Part shown: positions 55,040 through 64,000 of the stretch, piece by piece
Layout: each line of letters starts with the position of its first letter
Position numbering within the stretch: position 1 is the first letter of the stretch
Assembly (NCBI RefSeq): GCF_011751075.1
Contig: NZ_JAALLN010000009.1
Location: 62,001-126,000 of the forward strand
Source of the DNA: Flavobacterium poyangense
GTDB taxonomy: Bacteria; Bacteroidota; Bacteroidia; Flavobacteriales; Flavobacteriaceae
Direction: 5' to 3'
Length of the DNA: 64,000 nucleotides
The notes under the pieces: generated by a model
What the model saw: the letters and a program-made list of their open reading frames with translations, nothing else
What the model was told of the DNA's origin: nothing
Database searches by the model: none
Position numbers and translations under genes: made by a program

Positions 55040-55070
55040 GCTGAACTCGATTGTTTCTAAGATTTTTTTT

Positions 55071-55191
55071 GCCACTAATTGCACGAATTTGCACGAATTG
55101 TTTTGTTTTTATTCTGCCACAGATTAAAAGGATTAAAGTGATTTTTTAAGTTTTTAAAACCTAATTCGTGGAAATTCGTGCAATTAGTGGC
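55071..55191. mobile_element. MITE-like 121-bp element with 29-bp terminal inverted repeats
   Basis: The left end gccactaattgcacgaattt(gcacgaatt) at 55071-55099 and the right end at 55163-55191 are reverse complements over 29 bp with one mismatch. The interior holds gccacagattaaaaggatta, the same motif found inside the elements at 15598-16042 and 19085-19684. It begins 32 bp after the NRPS1 stop, between NRPS1 and NRPS2. Confidence 0.8.
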
Positions 55192-55375
55192 TATTTCTTT
55201 TTTGCTGCGATTTTGATTGTTTACTACTCAACGAATAATTGAATTTTGGTTTGTAAGTTTTTTCTAGAATAAAATTCAGTTTTTTTCTTAATTCTTAAAA
55301 GAATTGATTTTTTTTGGGCGCAATTTGCATGTTTATTTGATTGATTGTTAGTGATTTATAGGCTACAGTGAAAAG

Positions 55376-55411
55376 ACCGTAAATTACACATCAAAAGTCC
55401 GTAATTTTTAT
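55376..55411. promoter_or_regulatory. Paired direct repeats 22 bp apart upstream of NRPS2
   Basis: accgtaaatta at 55376 and tccgtaattttta at 55398, again 22 bp apart, about 340 bp before the NRPS2 start. Aligns with the pair at 46112-46147 upstream of NRPS1. Suggests that NRPS2 has its own promoter under the same regulator. The rest of the 55192-55719 gap is AT-rich with no gene. Confidence 0.55.
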
Positions 55412-55719
55412 AGATAGCTTACTGATATTTTTGGGTAGAGTATTTTATGAGTAAATATTTGAAAGGATTTTTTGAAATCAACTTGTTGTAAATGAAGTTG
55501 ATAAGTTTTTTTTTGAAGTTTGAAATTTTGCATAATGGCAAGTTTACAAGGGTTGATATTTTGATATAAGTTAACGTTTGTAGGAAGTAAAAAGCTTGCA
55601 AAGTTTAAAAAGGCATCAGTTATTTTTTAACAATAGTTAAAAAATAAAGTAAATGAAAAAGAAGAAAATAATCTGGAAAATAGAATACAATACAAGGCTA
55701 GATTTAAACTGCTTTTTTT

Positions 55720-58700
55720 ATGAAAAATGAAATTATTAATAAGCTTCTTTCTTTAGGAGTTCAGTTGAAAATAATTGACGGAAATCTTAAGGTGAATGCT
55801 CCAAAGGGAGTATTGACAAAAGAGTTGCTGGAAGAGATCAAAGAACACAAAGCATACTTAATAAGTTTGATCTCTTCAAATACTTCAATTTCTAAAGCGA
55901 AGGTACTAGAAAGTTACCCTTTGACCCCGACACAATACTTTATGTGGTTTACACATGAATACCTGGGAGGAAACCGGGCTTATAATATTACTTCAACACT
56001 GAAGTTGTGCGGAAAACTTGATGCGGCACTTCTGGAAAAAGCATTTCAGAAGGTTATTGCTCGACATGAATCGCTCAGAACCATTTTTAGAAAAAATCAA
56101 GAAGAAGAAATACAACAATACATCCTGGCTAAGGAAGAAGCCAATTTTAAGCTTCAGATCGTAGCTTCGGAGGACTCGTCTGTAGAGCAGTTTCATAATC
56201 AGATAAAACAAGAATATCAAAAAGCTTTTGATCTGGAGAAAGATCTTTTGCTGAGCGCTACTTTATTCAAAAGAAATGAGGAAGAGCACATACTTTTATT
56301 TGTATTACATCATATTATAGGCGATGGCTGGTCTTTACAAATTCTGACCAGAGAAGTAATGCTGGTTTATACGAGTTTAGCCAACAAAGAAGAAATTAAG
56401 TTAGCCGAACTGTCTATACAATACAAAGACTATAGCGAATGGCTCAACGAAAAGTTGACAAGCCCTGAATATTCCAACAAATTAGACTATTGGAAACAAC
56501 AGTTTGAAACCAAATCTCCGGTACTGAATCTTGTTCCCGGAAAACGTCCGGTTATGAAAACCTATAACGGGAATATTCGTCAGCACGAATTTTCAAAACC
56601 GTTTTTAGCAACATTAAATGCATTTGGTAAAGAGCAGCAAATGACCTTGTTTATGCTCTTGGTTGGAGGTCTTAATGGATTGTTTTCCAGATACACAACT
56701 CAGACCGACATTACGCTTGGTACTACAGTTGCAGGAAGAGAGCATTCTGATTTTGAGAATCAGATTGGTTTATACTCTAATGCTTTGCCAATTCGGACGC
56801 AATTTAATAAAGAAGACAGCTTTTTGGAGTTGATGCAGAAACAAAAGCAGACACTTATTAAGGCCTATGAAAATAAAGAATACCCTTTTACCGCACTTGT
56901 AAATCAATTAGCTCTCCCGAAAGACCAAAGCAGATCGCCCTTGTTTGATATAATGGTGTTATTGCAAAACCATCAGGGATTGGAACTAAACGATCAAAAA
57001 GGAATAGATGGGATTACCGCTACCGAATACAGCGAAATAGAAAGAGGGGTTAGCCAACTGGATATTAGTTTTGTATTTGTAGAAAGTGAAAAAGGATTAA
57101 CCCTAAACGTAGAGTACAATACAGATATCTATACGGAAGATTTTATAGGTAATTTGTTAGATCATTTCGAAGCATTTTTAACTGCAGGTTTGAGAAAACC
57201 GGAGCAGGCCATCCATGCGATTGAAATTGTATCTCCGGTGGAAAAAAATAAAATTCTTAACGAATTCAATCCGATTGTAACGCCTTATGATGCTTCTTTG
57301 ACGGTTGTAAATCTTATACAAGCAGAGGCTAAGGAAAACCCAAATCAAGCTGCATTTGTACATCAGGGAGAGAAAATCAGTTATGCACATTTAGAAGAAT
57401 ACAGTACTAAACTGGCCAATTGTCTCGCACAACAATTCAATATTAAAAAAGGTGACTTTGTTGGAATTGAGCTGGAAAGAAATCCGTGGATGATTATTGC
57501 AATCATAGGCGTATTAAAAGCAGGAGCGGTCTACGTACCCATAGATCCTGCTTATCCCGAAGCAAGAAAGAATTATATACAACAAGACAGCGAATGCAAA
57601 CTTGTTATCAATACAGAGATCGTAAACGAGTTTAAAAGTAATTTAGATAAGTATGCCGAGGAATCTTTTGTGACAATATCTCCAAAAGATCTGGCCTATG
57701 TGATTTACACTTCGGGATCGACCGGAAATCCGAAAGGAGTTCAAATTACACATGAATCTTTTGTGGATTATGTGTTAACGTTTAAAAATCATTTTCAATT
57801 AACGGCTCAGGATAGCGTGGTGCAACAAGCCAGCATTTCTTTTGACACCTCTATAGAAGAAATATTTCCGATTCTTATTAGCGGAGGAACCTTGTTTTTT
57901 CACGATGATAAAGGTGATTTTGAAGCCTTGTTCAGACTTTGTGAACAACATCATATAACCGTTTTGAGTACGAATCCGTATGCCTTGCAATACCTGAACG
58001 ATGTATACGATCAGTACAATCTTAGTCTTAGAACACTGATTAGCGGTGGTGATACTTTACAAGCAGACCATATTAGTAATTTATGGGACAAGTTTGCTGT
58101 ATTTAATACTTATGGTCCGACAGAAAGTACTGTTTGCGCAACCTATTACCAAATAACAAAAAAAGAAACTGTTATTCCGATTGGGAAACCGATTGTAAAC
58201 AGACAAGTCTATATTTTGGAGTCTGATACCACTCAATTAACTCCGGTTGGAATTATTGGTGAGCTCTGCATTTCCGGAAAAGGAGTAGCAGCCGGTTATT
58301 TGAATCAGCCTGAATTAACCAAGGAAAAATTTGTAACCAATCCTTTTAAGACTGATGCGGTGATGTATCGCACAGGAGATCTTGGCTATTGGATGTCGGA
58401 TGGGAACATAGGTTTTATAGGCCGAAAAGATCATCAGATAAAAATTAGAGGGTATCGTGTAGAATTGGGTGAGATTGAACATGCTTTGCAAGAAGATCAA
58501 ACCGTAACAACAGCAGTAGTACTGGCCAAAGAGCGTGCAGGAGAACTAGTTCTCGTGGCCTATGTGGTGGGTGTAAATATAAATATTGAAGTTTTAAAAA
58601 AATCTTTAAGATCAAGTTTGCCGGAATATATGATTCCGGGATTTTATGTTGAATTGGAGTCAATTCCTTTAACATCTAATGGGAAAATAGACAAAAAAGC

Positions 58701-61700
58701 GTTATTGGCTATTGAAGATCTTGGGGCAAAAAATATCGAGTACGTTGCCCCAACGAGCGATCTCGAATCTCAAATGGTTTTGTTGTGGGAAGAGATTTTA
58801 GGAATATCCAAAATCGGAATTACCACCAGCTTTTTTGACCTGGGAGGACACAGTTTGAAAGTGATAAGACTCATAAACAAATTAGAAAAACTAGGTTACA
58901 AATTAAAAGTCAAAGATGTTTTTGAGTCCCCAACGATATTGGGAATTATAGAAAAATTACAACAGTCTTCGAGCGCACAAATTATCAAAGTACCAGAGCA
59001 GGAATTTTATCCGGTGACTTCTTCACAAAGACGTTTATGGACTTTAAGTCAGTTTGAGGGAGGAAACGCGGCGTATAATATTGCGAATGTGTTGGAATTG
59101 AAAGGTAAATTAGATCTGTCCTTGTTTCAACAATCTGTAGATAAACTTATTGAGCGACATGAAAGTCTTCGTACCGTTTTTAAAGCAAATGAATCCGGAG
59201 TATTGAGCCAATACGTTTTGGGTACACAATCGGTTAACTGTCCGATTGTAGTACATCACGGATTAAACGAGGAAGAGATAGCAGAAACCGTAAACCGTCA
59301 TGTAAACCATGCTTTTAATTTGGGTGTAGCACCACTGTTAAAAGTAGAAATTATAAGCCTTAACGAGGCACATCATTTACTGTTGTTCAATCTTCACCAT
59401 ATTGTTGGAGACGGTTGGTCTATGGAAATTTTATCCAGAGAAATAGTAGCAGAATACAACAATTTAAAGCAGGCTTCAGGAATCAAATTAGCGGAGCTGC
59501 CAATTCAGTATAAAGATTACGCACATTGGTATAACAGCGCGGCAAATCAGGAAAAAGTAGCAACATCAGGAAACTATTGGCGTGAGCAATTTGCCGGTGA
59601 TCTTCCGGTATTGGAACTGTCGACAATGGCAACGCGACCAAAAGTAAAAACGTACAATGGTGCTAATGTTTCACATACTTTTTCTATAGATTTTATCTCT
59701 AAAGTAAGAAGTTTTTGCCAACAAAACGAAGCTACTTTGTTTATGGCTTTAATGGCAGGATTAAACGGATTGTTTTACAGATACAGCGGACAAACGGATA
59801 TCGTACTCGGAACTCCCGTTGCCGGAAGAGCGTATCCTGATTTAGAGGATCAGATCGGACTTTATCTGAATACATTGGCGATTCGAACTCGTTTTGAAGT
59901 TGCTGATACTTATGCAAGTCTGGTAAAAAAACAAAAAAACGTACTGCTGGACGGTTATGATAATCAGTCGTACCCATTTGATGTTCTGGTAGAAGAATTG
60001 CAATTAAAGCGTGACCTTTCAAGATCGGCATTATTTGATGTGATGGTTGTTTTACACAATCAGCAAGATCTATTTTCTGAGGAAGAGACTTTCGCAGAAA
60101 TAGAAATAGCGCCTTATAAAAAAATACAAAAGACTACAAGTCAGTTTGATTTGAGTTTCTCTTTTGCAGAAGGAAAAGAGAGTTTGAGTCTGACATTGAA
60201 CTATAATACCGACATCTATACCGAAGATTTTGTACAAAAACTGATACAGTATTTAGAAAGGTTTATTGCTGAAGGTATAGAGAAACCGGCTCATAACATT
60301 GCTAAAATCGACTTTGTTCCTGCGGAAGAAAAACAACGTTTGTTGTACACGTATAATGCAATTGATACAGATTATCCGAAAAACAGAACAATAGTAGATT
60401 TAGTAACCTCTCAAACCCGTAAAACACCGGATGCCATTGCTCTTGTTTGTGAAGATAAAACGATTACATACAAAGAGTTGGCTGAAAAATCAAATCAGCT
60501 CGCACAATATCTGTTGCATCACAGTTCGGTAAGTCCGGGAGATTTTGTAGGTATAAAAGTAAAAAGAGACGAATGGTTGGTGATAGCCATATTAGCGGTA
60601 TTAAAAGCCGGGGCGACCTACGTTCCTATAGATTTAAATTATCCCGAAGAACGAATCGCTTATATAGAACAGGATAGTTGTTGTAAAGTTGTCATAACGG
60701 AAAAATTGTTGCAGGATTTTAAGCAGGCAGTTATACCGGTGGCAGACTTAGCTGAAATTAAAATAACTTCTGATTCATTAGCATACCTAATCTATACTTC
60801 GGGTTCTACCGGAAAGCCAAAAGGAGTTATGTTAACTCATGATAACGCTGTGGCCTTTTTAGATTGGAGCATGGAAGAATTTGCAACTGCTGATTTTGAG
60901 ATTCTGTATGCCGCAACCTCACACTGTTTTGATTTATCGGTATTTGAAATGTTTTATCCTTTGAGTACCGGAAAAAAAATCAGAATCATAACAAATGGAT
61001 TATCCATTGCCGATTATGTAGACCAAGACGAAAAAATACTAATAAACACAGTTCCGTCTGTCGTTGATAATTTACTGGAAAGAGAGATTTCTTTAAAAAA
61101 TGTTTCGGTACTAAACATGGCGGGAGAACCTATTCCGATTGCCTTGAGCAATGCCCTGATTAAATATCCGATTGAGATAAGAAATTTATACGGTCCGTCT
61201 GAAGATACAACCTATAGTACTTGTTACAGGATCGACAAAAGACACGAGCATTCGCTTCCGATTGGAAGGCCAATTTCTAATACCCGTTTTTACATCGTAT
61301 CGGAAGAATTGGCATTGCAGGGAGAAGGCTTAATAGGCGAGATCTGTATTTCCGGAAGAGGATTAGCCGTAGGTTATATGAATCAACCCGAATTGACTAC
61401 AGAGAAATTTATACCCAATCCGTTTGATTCCGGAACCCTAATGTACCGAACAGGAGATTTGGGCTATTGGATGCCGGACAAAAACCTGGGTTTTGCCGGT
61501 CGAAAAGATGATCAGATAAAAATACGCGGATACCGTATAGAACTTGGCGAAATAGAGCATGCTTTACAAGAAGAAGAAAACATAAGCAATGCAGTAGTCC
61601 TCACTAAGGAACATGACGGAGAAAAGCAAATAGTTTCTTATTTAAAAGGCGAAAATATTGATATCCAGCAAATACGCAGCAAGCTGTCAAAAAAAATACC

Positions 61701-62103
61701 GGGTTATATGCTGCCAACCTGTTATCTGTTGTTAGACGAAATACCCTTAACAGCTAATGGAAAAGTAGATAAAACGGAACTTTTAAAACTGGAAGTCTTT
61801 AAAATTAAAACTTCAGATTATGTAGCGCCAAGTTCAGAAACAGAAGCGAGAATAGTCGAAATATGGCAGGAAATTCTTGGTTTGGAAAAAATAGGCGTAA
61901 CAGATGATTTCTTCGATTTGGGCGGACACAGTTTAAAAGCTACAGAACTATTATCGGTTCTGCAGAAACAATTTGATGTATCGATCAATATTCAGGAATT
62001 ATTTATGCGTCCTACCATTCAGAATTTGGCCGTAAATATTGAAAATGTAAAATGGCTCGAAGAAATGAATAACGAGCAGTCTGTAAAAAAAATACTAATA
62101 TAA
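55720..62103 (+). CDS. Nonribosomal peptide synthetase 2 (docking-C-A-T-C-A-T)
   Basis: 2127 residues, two modules. Residues 1-55 form a TubC-type docking domain (IINKLLSLGVQLKIIDGNLK, then VNAPKGVLTKELLEEI). C4 (HHIIGDGW about 197), A4 (about 525-1020; YTSGSTGNPKGVQITH; code DTESIGTVCK, close to known Lys codes), T4 (GGHSL about 1042). C5 (HHIVGDGW about 1225), A5 (YTSGSTGKPKGVMLTH about 1690; code DLFNNALTYK, identical to A1), T5 (GGHSL about 2068). Ends in a short charged tail (NNEQSVKKILI), with the next NRPS gene 8 bp later. Adds monomers four and five if the genes act in order. No tailoring domains. Confidence 0.95.
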   Translation: MKNEIINKLLSLGVQLKIIDGNLKVNAPKGVLTKELLEEIKEHKAYLISLISSNTSISKAKVLESYPLTPTQYFMWFTHEYLGGNRAYNITSTLKLCGKLDAALLEKAFQKVIARHESLRTIFRKNQEEEIQQYILAKEEANFKLQIVASEDSSVEQFHNQIKQEYQKAFDLEKDLLLSATLFKRNEEEHILLFVLHHIIGDGWSLQILTREVMLVYTSLANKEEIKLAELSIQYKDYSEWLNEKLTSPEYSNKLDYWKQQFETKSPVLNLVPGKRPVMKTYNGNIRQHEFSKPFLATLNAFGKEQQMTLFMLLVGGLNGLFSRYTTQTDITLGTTVAGREHSDFENQIGLYSNALPIRTQFNKEDSFLELMQKQKQTLIKAYENKEYPFTALVNQLALPKDQSRSPLFDIMVLLQNHQGLELNDQKGIDGITATEYSEIERGVSQLDISFVFVESEKGLTLNVEYNTDIYTEDFIGNLLDHFEAFLTAGLRKPEQAIHAIEIVSPVEKNKILNEFNPIVTPYDASLTVVNLIQAEAKENPNQAAFVHQGEKISYAHLEEYSTKLANCLAQQFNIKKGDFVGIELERNPWMIIAIIGVLKAGAVYVPIDPAYPEARKNYIQQDSECKLVINTEIVNEFKSNLDKYAEESFVTISPKDLAYVIYTSGSTGNPKGVQITHESFVDYVLTFKNHFQLTAQDSVVQQASISFDTSIEEIFPILISGGTLFFHDDKGDFEALFRLCEQHHITVLSTNPYALQYLNDVYDQYNLSLRTLISGGDTLQADHISNLWDKFAVFNTYGPTESTVCATYYQITKKETVIPIGKPIVNRQVYILESDTTQLTPVGIIGELCISGKGVAAGYLNQPELTKEKFVTNPFKTDAVMYRTGDLGYWMSDGNIGFIGRKDHQIKIRGYRVELGEIEHALQEDQTVTTAVVLAKERAGELVLVAYVVGVNINIEVLKKSLRSSLPEYMIPGFYVELESIPLTSNGKIDKKALLAIEDLGAKNIEYVAPTSDLESQMVLLWEEILGISKIGITTSFFDLGGHSLKVIRLINKLEKLGYKLKVKDVFESPTILGIIEKLQQSSSAQIIKVPEQEFYPVTSSQRRLWTLSQFEGGNAAYNIANVLELKGKLDLSLFQQSVDKLIERHESLRTVFKANESGVLSQYVLGTQSVNCPIVVHHGLNEEEIAETVNRHVNHAFNLGVAPLLKVEIISLNEAHHLLLFNLHHIVGDGWSMEILSREIVAEYNNLKQASGIKLAELPIQYKDYAHWYNSAANQEKVATSGNYWREQFAGDLPVLELSTMATRPKVKTYNGANVSHTFSIDFISKVRSFCQQNEATLFMALMAGLNGLFYRYSGQTDIVLGTPVAGRAYPDLEDQIGLYLNTLAIRTRFEVADTYASLVKKQKNVLLDGYDNQSYPFDVLVEELQLKRDLSRSALFDVMVVLHNQQDLFSEEETFAEIEIAPYKKIQKTTSQFDLSFSFAEGKESLSLTLNYNTDIYTEDFVQKLIQYLERFIAEGIEKPAHNIAKIDFVPAEEKQRLLYTYNAIDTDYPKNRTIVDLVTSQTRKTPDAIALVCEDKTITYKELAEKSNQLAQYLLHHSSVSPGDFVGIKVKRDEWLVIAILAVLKAGATYVPIDLNYPEERIAYIEQDSCCKVVITEKLLQDFKQAVIPVADLAEIKITSDSLAYLIYTSGSTGKPKGVMLTHDNAVAFLDWSMEEFATADFEILYAATSHCFDLSVFEMFYPLSTGKKIRIITNGLSIADYVDQDEKILINTVPSVVDNLLEREISLKNVSVLNMAGEPIPIALSNALIKYPIEIRNLYGPSEDTTYSTCYRIDKRHEHSLPIGRPISNTRFYIVSEELALQGEGLIGEICISGRGLAVGYMNQPELTTEKFIPNPFDSGTLMYRTGDLGYWMPDKNLGFAGRKDDQIKIRGYRIELGEIEHALQEEENISNAVVLTKEHDGEKQIVSYLKGENIDIQQIRSKLSKKIPGYMLPTCYLLLDEIPLTANGKVDKTELLKLEVFKIKTSDYVAPSSETEARIVEIWQEILGLEKIGVTDDFFDLGGHSLKATELLSVLQKQFDVSINIQELFMRPTIQNLAVNIENVKWLEEMNNEQSVKKILI

Positions 62104-62111
62104 AATTACAC

Positions 62112-64000
62112 ATGGAAACAATCTTTTTAATAAAAGAACTAAGAGAAAAAGGGGTAGCGGTAAAGCTAGTCGAGAATCAGTTAGAAGTATCTCTGTTAAA
62201 AGAGAATGTGGAGGATGAGGTAGTGGAAATAGTAAGAAACAATAAAGAACAGATCATAAGTTATCTACAGTCTATTTCGATCAATAAATTTAAGGAAATA
62301 CCTAAAGCAAAAGAAGCACTTAGTTATCCTGTATCTAATGCACAGTTTAGAATTTGGTTTGAGTCACAGTCGACTGCGGCTTCTACTGCCTATCATATTC
62401 CTTTTGAAGTTCAGTTAGAAGGCGATTACGATAGAAATCTTTTAGAAGAAGCCATACGTTATGTAATCAACCGACATGAGATATTACGAACCGTATTTCG
62501 CCTGAATTCAGACGAAGAAGTACAGCAGCATATTCTGTCGGTAGAGGAGTTAAATTTTAGTTTAGCTTACCAAGATTTTACAGCAGTTGAGGATTCTTTG
62601 TACCAAGTAAATCAATACATCAAGGAAGATTTAAATATCTCTTTTGATTTAGAGAATGGACCGTTGCTTAGAGCAGCTTTATTAAAATATGAAAATAATA
62701 AGTACCATTTCTATTGTAGTTTACATCACATTATCTGTGACGCTTGGTCAATTCCTATTTTAAAGAGCGAAATACTAACGGTTTATACGGCTTTACAAAC
62801 GAATAAGGTGCCGGCCCTACAAGAATTAAGAATTCAATATAAAGATTATACGGTATGGAGTTTAGAAAACTTGAAAGGAGAATCTTCTTTAAAACAAAAG
62901 ACCTACTGGTTAGACAAACTTTCGACTGAAACACCGATTTTAGAATTACCTGTTACCAGTACGCGCCCATCCGTAAAAACATATAATGGACAAACGCTGA
63001 AAACGTATTTTAATACCAACATTTCTAATGCGGTAAATGCCTATCAAAAAAGCAACGAAGGTTCTTTGTATATGGTCATGTTAACCACATTACATATCAT
63101 GTTGGCGAAGTATAGTAGAACTAAGGATACTATTATAGGAAGTCCGTTTGCGGCCAGAGAGCATATGGATTTAAACAATCAAATTGGGTTTTATACCAAT
63201 ACTCTGGCAATTAGAAACAGAATAGAGCAATCAGACTCATTTGATACTTTTTTTGCGGCTGTAAAACAATCCGTATTAGAAGCACATAATAATCAGCAAT
63301 ATCCTTTTGAAGAAGTAGTAAGGGATTTGAATCTAAAAAAGGATGCTTCCAGAAATCCTCTTTTTGATGTGATGTTGGTGGTTTTGCCAAAAGAAGGAGC
63401 AAAAAATAGTGAACAGTTTGACAGTGAGGCCTCTTTAGATACAATTACAGTCGAAAAAAATACCACCAGTAAATTTGATTTATTAGTATATGTAGAAGAG
63501 ACCGAAAATGACTTGTTATCGCTTAAGGTAGAATACAATACCGATTTGTTTGAAGAAAAATTTATAGCGCAGTTTATAACGCATTATAAAAATTTGGTTC
63601 ATTTATTATTGACGCAACATACAGAAAGAATAGGAGCACTAAACTATCTTACTGAGAATGAAAGCGTACTTAAGCAGGAAGCTGAAACGGAAAAGTATTT
63701 AAAAAACTGCGTGATAGAATTTTTTGAAAATCAAGTAAAACGCACGCCTGAAAATGTAGCTGTTCAGTACGAAGATATTTCATTAACGTACAAAGAAGTA
63801 AACGAATACACCAATCAATTAGCACATTGCTTAAGAGAAAAATACAACGTAACTCCACAAACCAATGTGGGAGTAATTTTGGGACGTTCGCATTTAAATG
63901 TTCTGGCAATGATAGGCGTTATAAAAGCCGGAGGATGTTATGTTCCAATTGATCATAAATACAATGTTGAACGTAAGAAGTATATCTTAGACGATGCCGA
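62112..64000 (+). CDS. Nonribosomal peptide synthetase 3, 5' part (docking-C-A..., truncated by window edge)
   Basis: 629 codons are present and the frame is open at the window end. It begins with another TubC-type docking domain (METIFLIKELREKGVAVKLV ... ISYLQSI), then C6 (about residues 70-510; AQFRIWFESQSTAASTAYHI; active-site motif HHIICDAW, where the usual Gly after Asp is Ala; YPFEEVVRDLNLKKDASRNP). The start of an adenylation domain follows (CVIEFFENQVKRTPENVAVQ, MIGVIKAGGCYVPIDHKYN). The ATG is 8 bp after the NRPS2 stop, so the two are co-transcribed. The specificity-determining part of A6 and any terminal release domain lie outside the window. Confidence 0.93.
   Translation, partial: METIFLIKELREKGVAVKLVENQLEVSLLKENVEDEVVEIVRNNKEQIISYLQSISINKFKEIPKAKEALSYPVSNAQFRIWFESQSTAASTAYHIPFEVQLEGDYDRNLLEEAIRYVINRHEILRTVFRLNSDEEVQQHILSVEELNFSLAYQDFTAVEDSLYQVNQYIKEDLNISFDLENGPLLRAALLKYENNKYHFYCSLHHIICDAWSIPILKSEILTVYTALQTNKVPALQELRIQYKDYTVWSLENLKGESSLKQKTYWLDKLSTETPILELPVTSTRPSVKTYNGQTLKTYFNTNISNAVNAYQKSNEGSLYMVMLTTLHIMLAKYSRTKDTIIGSPFAAREHMDLNNQIGFYTNTLAIRNRIEQSDSFDTFFAAVKQSVLEAHNNQQYPFEEVVRDLNLKKDASRNPLFDVMLVVLPKEGAKNSEQFDSEASLDTITVEKNTTSKFDLLVYVEETENDLLSLKVEYNTDLFEEKFIAQFITHYKNLVHLLLTQHTERIGALNYLTENESVLKQEAETEKYLKNCVIEFFENQVKRTPENVAVQYEDISLTYKEVNEYTNQLAHCLREKYNVTPQTNVGVILGRSHLNVLAMIGVIKAGGCYVPIDHKYNVERKKYILDDA

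Overview
The window looks like chromosomal DNA of a Flavobacterium-type Bacteroidetes. Reasons: low GC, promoters of the TTG/TTTG-N20-TAnnTTTG kind, no Shine-Dalgarno-like starts, a SusC/RagA receptor, type IX secretion (T9SS) sorting domains, DUF4374/PepSY iron genes, and intergenic regions full of short dispersed repeats built on 'aattcgtg(c)aaattcgtg' or on heptamers. No plasmid, phage or integrase gene is visible.

Layout. 1-2128: 5' part of a SusC-like receptor on the minus strand, running off the left edge. 3216-5262: three cofactor genes (a short MoeA-N-like protein, MobA-like, CobA/SUMT) of the kind that serves nitrate/nitrite assimilation, but without a reductase. 5782-11438: a Lys/Ala-rich histone-H1-like protein, DUF4202, a META-domain lipoprotein, a DUF2130 coiled-coil protein and a methyltransferase. 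11908-15582: a large T9SS-exported M43 metalloprotease. 16088-19084: an mdaB-ygiN-like redox pair, an aldo/keto reductase and a divergent AraC regulator. 19685-22758: a RES/Xre toxin-antitoxin pair, an NlpC/P60 hydrolase and a thiolase. 23000-23429: tRNA-Ser(GCT), tRNA-Pro(TGG) and two copies of tRNA-Arg(TCT) with a decayed tRNA piece between them. 25164-30413: a TonB receptor, a DUF4374 lipoprotein and a PepSY membrane protein, matching the XusABC xenosiderophore system of Bacteroides. 31048-44690: two paralogous beta-barrel proteins, a T9SS-sorted protein, a 3258-residue SpvB/TcdB/RHS protein with an unrecognised C-terminal tip, and an overlapping small membrane protein that may be its immunity protein. 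45314-45493: a 59-residue double-glycine-leader peptide with four cysteines in the core. 46340-64000: a nonribosomal peptide synthetase (NRPS) cluster of three genes, the last cut by the right edge.

How they work together. The NRPS genes encode a half condensation domain, then A-T, C-A-T and C-A-T (gene 1), docking-C-A-T-C-A-T (gene 2) and docking-C-A... (gene 3). Specificity codes read by eye suggest Ala-like, Leu-like, unassigned, Lys-like and Ala-like monomers. NRPS1 and NRPS2 are each preceded by a pair of CCGTAA-type direct repeats exactly 22 bp apart, which suggests one shared regulator. The iron locus would scavenge a siderophore through the outer membrane (XusA-like), hold it on a surface lipoprotein (XusB-like) and process it at the inner membrane (XusC-like).

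Repeats shape much of the rest. There are inverted-repeat elements of about 445 bp and 121 bp, a roughly 290-bp element whose ends are heptamer tracts (with relatives elsewhere in the window), tandem arrays beside the RES toxin gene that have copied the toxin gene's 3' end, and a 170-bp tandem duplication before the NRPS genes. Repeats also supply misleading N-terminal extensions for two genes and the stop codon of the MoeA-like gene. All assignments are by reading motifs and families; no database search was run.
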